Assembly (NCBI GenBank): GCA_002724505.1
Contig: PBOV01000126.1
Coordinates: forward strand, 1 to 5,545
Direction of reading: 5' to 3'
Source of the DNA: Rhodospirillaceae bacterium
GTDB lineage: Bacteria; Pseudomonadota; Alphaproteobacteria; MPNO01; UBA2964
Length of the DNA: 5,545 nucleotides
Below are positions 1 to 5,545 of the stretch, in pieces. A program made the position numbers and the translations under genes. The notes beneath the pieces are model-generated. The model was given only the letters and a program-made list of their open reading frames with translations, was not told the DNA's origin and did not search any database. The first letter of the stretch is position 1. Each line of letters begins with the position of its first letter.

Positions 1-1
1 G

Positions 2-301
2 ATGGCCAAGCAAGCGAAGGCAAGCGGCAAAGTATTGCTCGGCAAAATGGAAATAGGAAAACTTGGCGAGCCATTACGTAAAATTATAAGTGAGATCGAG
101 TTGGGAAAAGCCAGTAAGCCAATTAGAACTCCAAGTGGAATTTCAATTTTTATGGTTTGTAGCAAGACCTTACCAAAAACTGAACTCCCAACTCCGCAAC
201 AAATTAGAGCGCGGCTTAAACGCAAGCGCCTTTCTGTCCTAATTCGGCGATATATGCGCGACCTCAGAAGAGCTTCAGTCGTCGATATACGAATAAACTA
301 A
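2..301 (+). CDS. surA: SurA-like periplasmic chaperone / peptidyl-prolyl isomerase, C-terminal part only
   Basis: This is the last 99 residues of a protein whose beginning lies left of the window; the ATG at base 2 is probably an internal Met, because SurA proteins run to about 400 residues or more. Residues about 12-56 read as the end of a parvulin-type PPIase domain (GKLGEP, then a helix, then LGKASKPIRTPSGISIFMV). Residues about 64-99 form the basic C-terminal helix and strand typical of alphaproteobacterial SurA (PTPQQIRARL, RRYMRDLRRASVVDIR), which in known SurA packs against the N-terminal domain to build the chaperone core. SurA escorts unfolded outer-membrane proteins through the periplasm to the BAM complex. 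The signal peptide and first PPIase domain are not visible, so the call rests on the C-terminal pattern and on pdxA and rsmA following directly, as in many proteobacterial lptD-surA-pdxA-rsmA clusters. Another SurA-like PPIase paralogue is possible but less likely. Confidence 0.85.
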   Translation: MAKQAKASGKVLLGKMEIGKLGEPLRKIISEIELGKASKPIRTPSGISIFMVCSKTLPKTELPTPQQIRARLKRKRLSVLIRRYMRDLRRASVVDIRIN

Positions 302-306
302 AAGGA
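302..306 (+). promoter_or_regulatory. Shine-Dalgarno site of pdxA
   Basis: AAGGA ends 7 bases before the ATG at 314 and begins directly after the surA stop codon (299-301). The spacing is good and supports the 314 start. The 12-base surA-pdxA gap leaves no room for a separate promoter, so pdxA is probably read on the surA transcript. Confidence 0.7.
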
Positions 307-313
307 AATTAGG

Positions 314-1345
314 ATGGTTTACAGTTGCTCGCCAATTGCGGTTACGATGGGGGACCCGAACGGGATTGGCGGAGAAATAACTATTAAAGCGTGGATGAAA
401 GACCACTCTTCCGGAAACTATCCCTTCTTTTTGATAGATGACCCTGTTCGAATCCAAAACATAGTGCGACAGATGAATGTCGACGTTCCAATCCGCTCAA
501 TAGAAAAACCGGAATTAGCGAACAATGTGTTTGGCCAAGCCCTTCCAATTTTAGAAGAAAAATTAAATATGGACTTCTCAGAAGGCCACTCTAGTAGTTT
601 TGCTACTCAAGCAATCATTCGTTCTATTGACCGAGCATTAGACGCTGTTCTTTCCGGAGCTGCTAGCGCGATGGTGACTAATCCAATCAAGAAATCAACA
701 CTTTATGATGCTGGCTTTTGCTATCCTGGCCATACAGAGTATCTGGCCAATCAAACAAAAGCACAAAAACCAGCTGTAATGATGCTAGAAACAGCGAACT
801 TAAGAGTAGTACCTGTAACAATTCATTTGTCCTTAAAAGAAGCTATAGATGTCTTATCAATAGATAAAATAGTCCTGTGCACCACCACAACCGCAACAGC
901 TTTAAAACAGGACTTTGGTATTAACCGGCCATGTATCGCCGTCGCCGGCCTAAATCCTCATGCAGGAGAAGATGGATTCTTAGGACAAGAGGAAATTGAA
1001 ATTATAACCCCAGCGATTAATCAACTTCAGGCAACCGGATTAAATGTTATAGGACCATTTGCATCTGATACGCTGTTTCACCAAACAGCCAGAAAGAAAT
1101 ATGACGCTGTAATTTGCATGTATCATGATCAAGCTTTAATACCCTCGAAGACAATAGATTTTTATAACGGTGTTAATATAACTTTGGGTTTACCAATCGT
1201 ACGAACGTCTCCCGATCATGGCACGGCTGCAGATATTGCTGGCACCAATAGAGCAAATCCAAACAGTTTCATAGCAGCTATACAAACCGCTGGACAGATA
1301 GCAGCCACAAGACAGGACATGGTGAATGCCTACGACACCGCCTGA
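314..1345 (+). CDS. pdxA: 4-hydroxythreonine-4-phosphate dehydrogenase
   Basis: PdxA oxidises 4-phosphohydroxy-L-threonine with NAD(P)+. The product decarboxylates and is condensed with deoxyxylulose 5-phosphate by PdxJ in the DXP-dependent route to pyridoxal phosphate, in the cytoplasm. The 343 residues are full family length. The N-terminus carries AVTMGDPNGIGGE (9-21), the substrate loop is TNPIKKS (122-128), and the CYPGHTEYL segment (136-144) holds the conserved His140-Thr141. Three metal-ligand histidines are present: His171 (VTIHLS), His216 (LNPHAGE) and His271 (MYHDQ), the same spacing as His166/211/266 of the E. coli enzyme. Further signatures are GPFASDTLF (247-255), GVNITLGLP (286-294) and RTSPDHGTAADIAG (297-310). 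The active site looks intact. The start at 314 is supported by its Shine-Dalgarno site and by the N-terminus beginning just before the first conserved motif. The last 20 bases overlap rsmA. Confidence 0.97.
   Translation: MVYSCSPIAVTMGDPNGIGGEITIKAWMKDHSSGNYPFFLIDDPVRIQNIVRQMNVDVPIRSIEKPELANNVFGQALPILEEKLNMDFSEGHSSSFATQAIIRSIDRALDAVLSGAASAMVTNPIKKSTLYDAGFCYPGHTEYLANQTKAQKPAVMMLETANLRVVPVTIHLSLKEAIDVLSIDKIVLCTTTTATALKQDFGINRPCIAVAGLNPHAGEDGFLGQEEIEIITPAINQLQATGLNVIGPFASDTLFHQTARKKYDAVICMYHDQALIPSKTIDFYNGVNITLGLPIVRTSPDHGTAADIAGTNRANPNSFIAAIQTAGQIAATRQDMVNAYDTA
1314..1317 (+). promoter_or_regulatory. Probable Shine-Dalgarno site of rsmA, inside pdxA
   Basis: AGGA lies 8 bases before the ATG at 1326, within the last codons of pdxA. 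It supports 1326 as the rsmA start and implies that ribosomes finishing pdxA (stop at 1343-1345) are close enough to reinitiate. Confidence 0.55.
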
Positions 1346-2201
1346 ATCGAAGGCCAAAACGAACCTACCTCATCTACGGGATATAATTGCCAGGTATAAT
1401 TTGGAAGCCCGTCGATCCTTTGGCCAACATTTTCTTCTCGATTTAAACTTGACCCGGCGCATCGTAAAAGTGGCCGGTGATTTGAATAACCATTCGATCA
1501 TAGAAATTGGTCCGGGGCCGGGTGGGTTGACGCGCGCGCTCCTTGAAACTTCAGCAAAAAAAGTGATCGCTGTGGAACGAGACGAGAGATGCATAAAGGG
1601 CTTGAAAACTCTTGCCAATACTTTTCCAAAACGCCTGAAAATTATCGAAGAGGATGCATTAAAATTCAATATCAGGAACTTGGCTTCCGCCAATAAAATT
1701 ACCGTTATTGCCAACCTACCATACAATATTTCTATTCCTCTTCTCATTAACTGGCTTCGTCAACTCTCTGTTATAAATTCTATGACACTGATGTTTCAAA
1801 AAGAGGTAGCGGCAAGACTCACAGCAGAGCCCGGAACCAAAGAGTACGGGCGCATTAGTGTTATAGCGCAATGGCTTTGCGAAGTGGAGACGGTATTCTT
1901 TATTCCTGCACGCGCTTTCGTCCCACCTCCAAAAGTTGTTTCAGCTGTGGTAAATTTTAAACCGAGACCTCAGCCACTTTCACCAGCATCTTTTGAAATC
2001 TTAGAAAAAGTCACAGCAGCGGCATTTGGGCAAAGACGCAAAATGCTACGGAGTGCTTTAAAGTCACTATATCCTTATCCAATAGAGCTGCTAAAACGCG
2101 CGAAAATCAACCCAGAAGCACGGGCAGAAACTATAACGGTAGGGGAATTTTGTAGGATTGCTGAAACTTATCGGGAATTGGCAAACGCTAAAAGTAGTTA
2201 G
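1326..2201 (+). CDS. rsmA: 16S rRNA (adenine1518-N6/adenine1519-N6)-dimethyltransferase
   Basis: RsmA (KsgA) uses S-adenosylmethionine to dimethylate two adjacent adenines in the loop of helix 45 of 16S rRNA, a late 30S assembly step; its loss classically gives kasugamycin resistance. The 291 residues carry the whole motif series of the family: N-terminal SFGQHFLLD (31-39), SAM motif I IEIGPGPGGLT (59-69), the acidic residue after strand 2 in AVERD (Glu84), EEDAL (108-112), and catalytic motif IV NLPYNIS (130-136). Further on are FQKEVAARL with EYGRISV (158-179), PARAFVPPPKVVSAV (194-208) and FGQRRKMLR (234-242). The N-terminal LPHLRDIIARYNLEARRS resembles alphaproteobacterial forms, which supports ATG 1326. 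It follows pdxA with a 20-base overlap, so coupled translation is likely. It ends against gmk on the other strand, with the stop codons overlapping and no visible terminator. I see no missing catalytic residue. Confidence 0.97.
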   Translation: MPTTPPESKAKTNLPHLRDIIARYNLEARRSFGQHFLLDLNLTRRIVKVAGDLNNHSIIEIGPGPGGLTRALLETSAKKVIAVERDERCIKGLKTLANTFPKRLKIIEEDALKFNIRNLASANKITVIANLPYNISIPLLINWLRQLSVINSMTLMFQKEVAARLTAEPGTKEYGRISVIAQWLCEVETVFFIPARAFVPPPKVVSAVVNFKPRPQPLSPASFEILEKVTAAAFGQRRKMLRSALKSLYPYPIELLKRAKINPEARAETITVGEFCRIAETYRELANAKSS

Positions 2202-2836
2202 TACCCCTCCTGGAGACGTTTAACTAATTCCGAAAGGCCGAGTTGTCGCTGACGCCGCAACCGCTCTGCGGCTAATATTGCTTGAACCTGGGCGACACTG
2301 GTTTCTACATCTTCATTAATTACTATAAAATCATATTCAGCCCAATGGCTCATCTCATCCGCTGCCTTTGCCATTCTTGACGCAACAACCTCAGCTGTAT
2401 CTTGGGCTCTCCGATGAAGCCGGCGATTTAGTTCTTCTGTTGATGGGGGTAGAAGAAAAACTCTGACCAGGTCTTCACCCGCCACTTCTCCTAATTGCTG
2501 GGCACCTTGCCAATCAATATCAAAAACAACATCAGAACCACCGGCGAGCGCCTCCTCCACCGCGACACGAGGTGTTCCATAGTAATTCCCGAAAACCTTC
2601 GCATGCTCAAGAAATTCCTGACGATTGACCATAAGATTAAATTCTGTTGGATCAACAAAATGATAGTCACGGCTATCTTTTTCCCCTGGCCTTATTGGAC
2701 GCGTAGTGGTTGAAATTGACATTGACAAACAAGAATCACGCTCGAGAAGTAGACGGGAAATCGTTGTCTTTCCAGCACCAGATGGGGAAGAAAGAACCAA
2801 CATCAAACCTCGCCTTGCTATTCGATTAGATGCCAT
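2198..2836 (-). CDS. gmk: Guanylate kinase
   Basis: Gmk phosphorylates GMP (and dGMP) to GDP with ATP, an essential step in nucleotide supply and (p)ppGpp precursor turnover, in the cytoplasm. The 212 residues match the usual length of about 205-215. The P-loop is SSPSGAGKTT (16-25), the alphaproteobacterial variant in which the first Walker A glycine is replaced. The GMP-binding part includes STTTRPIRPGEKDSRDYHF (42-60), FLEHA (75-79) and YYGTP (85-89). FDIDWQGAQQL (105-115) supplies the conserved Asp and Gln-Gly motif, and RLHRRAQDT (139-147) is the arginine-rich lid. ATG 2836 is supported by AAGGTG 7 bases upstream and by IARRGLMLVLSSPSG being the expected N-terminal stretch. It lies 14 bases after yicC on the same strand, so the two are probably co-transcribed. 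Its stop overlaps the convergent rsmA stop. Confidence 0.97.
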   Translation of the reverse strand: MASNRIARRGLMLVLSSPSGAGKTTISRLLLERDSCLSMSISTTTRPIRPGEKDSRDYHFVDPTEFNLMVNRQEFLEHAKVFGNYYGTPRVAVEEALAGGSDVVFDIDWQGAQQLGEVAGEDLVRVFLLPPSTEELNRRLHRRAQDTAEVVASRMAKAADEMSHWAEYDFIVINEDVETSVAQVQAILAAERLRRQRQLGLSELVKRLQEGY

Positions 2837-2843
2837 TCCTTCA

Positions 2844-2849
2844 CACCTT
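2844..2849 (-). promoter_or_regulatory. Shine-Dalgarno site of gmk
   Basis: On the minus strand AAGGTG lies 7 bases before the gmk ATG (2836), inside the 14-base gap after the yicC stop (2851-2853). A second purine run, GAAGGA, abuts the ATG but is too close to act as the main site. The arrangement suits translational coupling from yicC. Confidence 0.65.
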
Positions 2850-2850
2850 T

Positions 2851-3738
2851 TTATTCAATATTTTGAATTTGTTCACGTAATCGTTCTATCGCCGCTTTTA
2901 GTTGCAAACCCACACGAGTTAAATTTAAGGCAGACGATTTAGAGCAAACCGTATTAGATTCCCGATTGAATTCCTGGCACAAAAAATCTAATTTACGGCC
3001 AACAGGGGAACCAGCTTTTATTAGCTCTCTTCCTCCTTCGACATGTGCAGATAAACGGTCTAATTCCTCTCTAATATCGCCCTTGACAGCAAGAATAGCA
3101 GCTTCCTGCGCCAACCTCTCTTCAGTCAAAGCGGGTAATTCATTTGCTAAGGAATTAATCTGTTCGCGCATCCGCTTCACAATCACAGCTGGTTGTGCCT
3201 CATCGAGGGAAGAGGCTTGTGTAATAAGCGACCCAATGTCATCTAGATGTCGATGGATACCCACAGCGAGACGTTCGCCTTCCGCAGATCTATTCTCAAT
3301 GAGTTCATCCAATGCCTTGGTAAACGTTTCAAAAACAGCTTTTTCTAACTGTTTTTTCTGCTGTTCACTCTCTTCTTTATCCCTCACTTCCAAAACACCA
3401 CGAATAGCCAACAAACCATCGACGTTAGGCGGAGACACGTTGTGGTCTTCAGATAGTTTGGTCGAAATATCCAGTATTTGTTTTAAAACTTCCGAATTGA
3501 TTAATACTTCTTGTCGACTGGGGGGTTTTTGTATGGTCAAACTTACAGAAATATTGCCGCGGCTTAAACGTTCCGAAACAGTGTTTCTTATTTTGGCTTC
3601 GATATTATCCATCCCGTTTGGAAGTCGTAGCCTCACGTCCAAGGAACGAGAGTTCACACTCCTAAGCTCCCAAACCCAGTTAAATCCGTCTTCTGCACCG
3701 TCAATACGGGCGAAGCCCGTCATACTGGATACGGTCAC
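2851..3738 (-). CDS. yicC: YicC/YloC-family endoribonuclease
   Basis: The YicC/YloC family comprises conserved bacterial proteins, with the E. coli and Bacillus members reported to be endoribonucleases; the cellular role in this organism is unknown. Counting from the GTG at 3738 the protein has 295 residues, normal for the family. The N-terminal signature is SSMTGFAR (4-11), followed by ELRSVNSRSLDVRLRLP (24-40). The middle is charged and helical (about 120-220). The C-terminal DUF1732 part has DIREELDRLSAHV (221-233), GRKLDFLCQEFNRESNT (247-263), CSKS (265-268) and the final LREQIQNIE. I prefer GTG 3738 because a G-rich run (minus strand CGGGG, 3744-3748) lies 5 bases upstream and it gives the usual short lead before SMTGFAR. 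TTG 3741 and ATG 3723 are the alternatives. It is the first gene of the yicC-gmk unit and diverges from the SDR gene. Confidence 0.94.
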   Translation of the reverse strand: MTVSSMTGFARIDGAEDGFNWVWELRSVNSRSLDVRLRLPNGMDNIEAKIRNTVSERLSRGNISVSLTIQKPPSRQEVLINSEVLKQILDISTKLSEDHNVSPPNVDGLLAIRGVLEVRDKEESEQQKKQLEKAVFETFTKALDELIENRSAEGERLAVGIHRHLDDIGSLITQASSLDEAQPAVIVKRMREQINSLANELPALTEERLAQEAAILAVKGDIREELDRLSAHVEGGRELIKAGSPVGRKLDFLCQEFNRESNTVCSKSSALNLTRVGLQLKAAIERLREQIQNIE

Positions 3739-3822
3739 CAAAACCCCGTAACGTATAATTAAAATTTAATCATACTATAAGGATGCAATCAAATCTCAAC
3801 AAGACCATCAATAAGTAAATCA
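3739..3822. promoter_or_regulatory. Divergent promoter region between yicC and the SDR gene
   Basis: This AT-rich spacer must carry the promoters of both flanking genes unless the SDR gene is read from far upstream. On the plus strand, 3754-3759 is a perfect TATAAT, but no good -35 box lies 16-18 bases before it. On the minus strand, 3774-3769 reads TATGAT with TTGAGA at 3799-3794, a 19-base spacing that is longer than ideal. The two -10-like hexamers form the outer parts of an imperfect dyad (3754-3774). Predicted leaders would be roughly 55 bases for the SDR gene and 25 bases for yicC. Alphaproteobacterial promoters fit the E. coli consensus only loosely, so the start sites remain unproven. 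Confidence 0.45.
3754..3774. repeat. AT-rich imperfect inverted repeat in the divergent spacer
   Basis: Two 10-base arms flank a single central base at 3764. The inner six pairs are perfect (ATTAAA / TTTAAT), the next pair is a mismatch (A3757 against C3771), and the outer three pairs match (TAT / ATA). The outer parts contain TATAAT on the plus strand and TATGAT on the minus strand. It could be an operator for a dimeric regulator or simply two back-to-back -10 elements; AT-rich dyads also arise by chance. Confidence 0.45.
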
Positions 3823-4584
3823 ATGGAAATAAAGAAGTCTATTCTTATTACGGGCGCATCCAACGGAATCGGGGCAGCTCTCGCCAAAGAATATGCCACC
3901 AATGGCAATTTTCTTGCAATTTCTGGTAGAAACGCTGAGCGACTTAATACAATCGCGGAAGAATGCCGAAATAAAGGAGCTATTGTTGAAAACAGGGTCC
4001 TTGACGTGATGGATACAAATGAAATGTCTAAGTGGGTATCCAGCGTCAACTCTCGTGTTTTCTTAGATCTTGTTATTGCTAATGCTGGAATCGCAGGTGG
4101 TGTTGACGGTGCCGGAAGAGGGCCATCTGCTACTCATGAAATTTTTCGGACTAATATCAATGGCGTAATAAATACTGTTCTTCCTTCCCTGGAAGTAATG
4201 GAAAAACGAGGGCAAGGACAAATTGCGATAATGAGTTCCTTGGCAGCGTTTAGGGGAATACCAAGTACACCGGCTTATTCTGCTACTAAAGCTGCCGTAA
4301 AGGTCTGGGGCGAAGGTCTTAGAACACGTCACGCAGGCAATGGCATTAAAGTGTCTGTAATCTGTCCAGGTTTTGTCCAAAGCGGAATGACAAAAAACAA
4401 TCCCTTTCCAATGCCACTTATAATTTCGAGTAAAAAAGCAGCTAAAATTATTCGTAAAGGCCTCGAGAAAGATACAGCGCGAATAGCATTTCCTCGAAGG
4501 ATGTATTTTCTTGCTTGGTTGTTAGGAGTATTACCGCCTTCATTCTCAGACCGGCTGATCCCTAACATCGTGCTAAAGGAATAG
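3823..4584 (+). CDS. Short-chain dehydrogenase/reductase (SDR) family oxidoreductase, substrate unknown
   Basis: This 253-residue protein has the Rossmann fold of classical SDR enzymes. The dinucleotide loop is TGASNGIG (10-17), the adenine-ring Asp is in LDV (Asp61), and the NAG motif is at 87-89. The catalytic tetrad appears complete: Asn111 (TNING), Ser139 (MSSLAA), Tyr152 and Lys156 (YSATK). CPGFVQSGMT (181-190) is the usual PG motif region that binds the nicotinamide side. The end of strand 2 reads SGRN with no acidic residue, which suggests NADP(H) preference (inference). Residues about 227-240 (MYFLAWLLGVLPPS) are hydrophobic and could form a membrane-associating C-terminal helix. Substrate cannot be deduced. 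ATG 3823 is the first start after the in-frame stop at 3778-3780; only a weak purine run precedes it, so initiation may not rely on a strong Shine-Dalgarno site. It stands alone on its strand between yicC and mltG. Confidence 0.92.
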   Translation: MEIKKSILITGASNGIGAALAKEYATNGNFLAISGRNAERLNTIAEECRNKGAIVENRVLDVMDTNEMSKWVSSVNSRVFLDLVIANAGIAGGVDGAGRGPSATHEIFRTNINGVINTVLPSLEVMEKRGQGQIAIMSSLAAFRGIPSTPAYSATKAAVKVWGEGLRTRHAGNGIKVSVICPGFVQSGMTKNNPFPMPLIISSKKAAKIIRKGLEKDTARIAFPRRMYFLAWLLGVLPPSFSDRLIPNIVLKE

Positions 4585-4589
4585 TTTCA

Positions 4590-4619
4590 GAAAATTTTTT
4601 TAATTTTCCATATTTTTTT
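4590..4619 (+). terminator. Possible weak terminator after the SDR gene
   Basis: A perfect 7-base inverted repeat (GAAAATT at 4590-4596, AATTTTC at 4602-4608) with a 5-base T loop begins 5 bases after the SDR stop. A run of seven T follows at 4613-4619. The stem has one GC pair per arm, so it would be unstable, and the T run lies 4 bases beyond it. The element overlaps the 3' end of mltG on the other strand. It is the only terminator-like structure I could find between these convergent genes. Confidence 0.25.
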
Positions 4620-5545
4620 CATTAACTTTGCGCTGTAGTCTCCGCCACATCGCTACATTGCGATTATGCTCTAACAATGTATTAGAAAAAATATGACCTC
4701 CCCGTCCATCAGCAACGAAATATAAATCCTTCGTTTCTTTTGGCATTATTGCAGCGCGAATTGCGGCTAAACCAGGATTTGATATTGGTCTAGGAGGCAA
4801 TCCTTTATTTAAATATGTGTTGAATGGCGAAGCTGTTCGTAGGTCAATTTTTGATAGAGGTCTTTTCATTACAAAATGCCCTAAAGTAACACCGTAAGAT
4901 ACGGTGGGGTCTGACTGCAAAGGCATGCCCAAGCGTAACCTATTGTGAAATACCCCGGAAACATGCTCGCGTTCGGAGGGTTTTCCAGTTTCTTTCTCTA
5001 TAATGGATGCAAGAATTAATGCTTCCATCGGTGTCTTTAACTGACAATCCTTAGCGCATTTTTTCCACGCCCTCTGAAGTTCTTTTGTCAACTTTTGTTG
5101 CATTCTCATTACAATAGAAAAGCGCGTATCACCATACGAATAGAAATAAGTCTCTGGCAAGAATCCACCATCCCGCCACACGTTTTTCGGCAACTTCCCG
5201 GTAAGGCCGGGTGCCGACATAATAATTTTTTTGATTTGGATAGCTAGGAGGCCTTCTGGAACCGTAATACGGCGTTTTACGGTCTGACCTGATGTAATGA
5301 TTGACGCGACCGTGCTCATACTGGCTTTAGCTTGAAATTTATATTCCCCAGCACGGAGTTTGCCAGAAATCCCGTTGTAGCTAACGCCAATACGAAAAAG
5401 GGTAGGACTATCGATAACTCCTGCATCCGAGAGAAGTGCTGCAATTTGCTTTGTACCGGCGCCCTTTTCGATCAAAACAATTTTTGTTTCCTCGAGAGGC
5501 CCTTCCCCCCAATATCGTTCTAGTAAGAAAAAATAAAACCCCGCA
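4600..5545 (-). CDS. mltG: Endolytic murein transglycosylase MltG (YceG-like), N-terminus beyond the window
   Basis: MltG is an inner-membrane-anchored lytic transglycosylase that cleaves nascent glycan strands internally and so helps set their length. The frame stays open to the right edge, giving 314 visible residues (numbered from the codon at 5544-5542); the TTG at 5475 is internal, not the start. The visible part opens with GFYFFLL (2-8), probably the end of the membrane anchor, then GPLEETKIVLIEKGAG and the LysM-like region with LRAGEYKF (63-70) and TVPEG (94-98). The catalytic domain contains ASIIEKETG, with catalytic Glu183 (codon 4998-4996, equivalent to E. coli Glu218). It continues with VFHNRL (198-203), LQSDPTVSYG (209-218), SPFNTYLNKGLPPRP (239-253) and GGHIFSNTLLEHN (282-294). 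The active site is intact. Any upstream partner, often fabF in alphaproteobacteria, is out of view. It converges on the SDR gene with a 15-base gap. Confidence 0.96.
   Translation of the reverse strand, partial: AGFYFFLLERYWGEGPLEETKIVLIEKGAGTKQIAALLSDAGVIDSPTLFRIGVSYNGISGKLRAGEYKFQAKASMSTVASIITSGQTVKRRITVPEGLLAIQIKKIIMSAPGLTGKLPKNVWRDGGFLPETYFYSYGDTRFSIVMRMQQKLTKELQRAWKKCAKDCQLKTPMEALILASIIEKETGKPSEREHVSGVFHNRLRLGMPLQSDPTVSYGVTLGHFVMKRPLSKIDLRTASPFNTYLNKGLPPRPISNPGLAAIRAAIMPKETKDLYFVADGRGGHIFSNTLLEHNRNVAMWRRLQRKVNEKNMEN

Noticed and set aside
2..4. ATG at base 2 as the start of a small 99-residue protein
   Set aside because: The translated product is the C-terminal part of a SurA-type protein, and nothing upstream is visible to support a start here.
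1370..1747. Open frame of 125 codons on the minus strand inside rsmA
   Set aside because: It is antisense to the conserved methyltransferase motifs of rsmA and its translation resembles no family I know.
2495..2942. Two plus-strand open frames opposite gmk and the end of yicC
   Set aside because: They are short, lack motifs, and lie antisense to well-conserved kinase and YicC segments.
2966..3751. Long open frame of 261 codons on the plus strand opposite yicC
   Set aside because: It is rich in Ser with no recognisable domain and lies almost entirely antisense to a clearly conserved yicC; its openness follows from the codon use of yicC. No ribosome site or family signature supports it.
4063..4568. 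Two minus-strand open frames inside the SDR gene
   Set aside because: Both oppose the intact SDR catalytic region and have no recognisable motifs, so they are shadows.
5473..5475. TTG at 5475 as the start of mltG
   Set aside because: The reading frame continues upstream to the window edge and encodes GPLEETKIV and a hydrophobic stretch expected in MltG, so the true start lies outside the window.

Overview
The window looks like a chromosomal core region of an alphaproteobacterium with modest GC content (low-to-mid 40s percent by eye). The protein signatures point that way: the SurA C-terminus ends in an RRYMRDLRR-type helix, guanylate kinase has the 'SSPSGAGKT' P-loop, and YicC ends in 'REQIQNIE'. 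The gene neighbourhoods agree, since surA-pdxA-rsmA follows lptD in many proteobacteria and mltG-yicC-gmk is a familiar alphaproteobacterial cluster. I cannot name a genus; an uncultured marine or Rhodospirillales-like lineage would fit, but that is a guess.

Layout. Positions 2-2201 (+) hold the tail of surA, then pdxA and rsmA, closely packed. The surA-pdxA gap is 12 bases and pdxA and rsmA overlap by 20 bases. rsmA converges on gmk and their stop codons overlap by a few bases (2198-2201). Positions 2198-3738 (-) hold yicC followed 14 bases later by gmk, a two-gene unit read leftward. An AT-rich intergenic region of about 80 bases (3739-3822) separates yicC from a divergent short-chain dehydrogenase/reductase gene (3823-4584, +). 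That gene converges on mltG (-), which enters from the right edge without its N-terminus.

Functions. SurA (outer-membrane protein chaperone) and MltG (peptidoglycan lytic transglycosylase) serve the cell envelope. PdxA makes vitamin B6, RsmA matures 16S rRNA, Gmk makes GDP, and YicC is an RNA-processing endoribonuclease. The SDR has an intact active site but its substrate cannot be read from sequence. These are mostly housekeeping genes held in conserved neighbourhoods, not one pathway.

Non-coding content is small. The main item is a near-perfect AT-rich dyad centred at 3764, in the divergent yicC/SDR spacer, whose two arms each resemble a sigma70 -10 box. I see no RNA gene, CRISPR array, insertion sequence, attachment site or origin. 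No intergenic stretch exceeds 300 bases. I found no convincing previously undescribed system here; the findings are modest.
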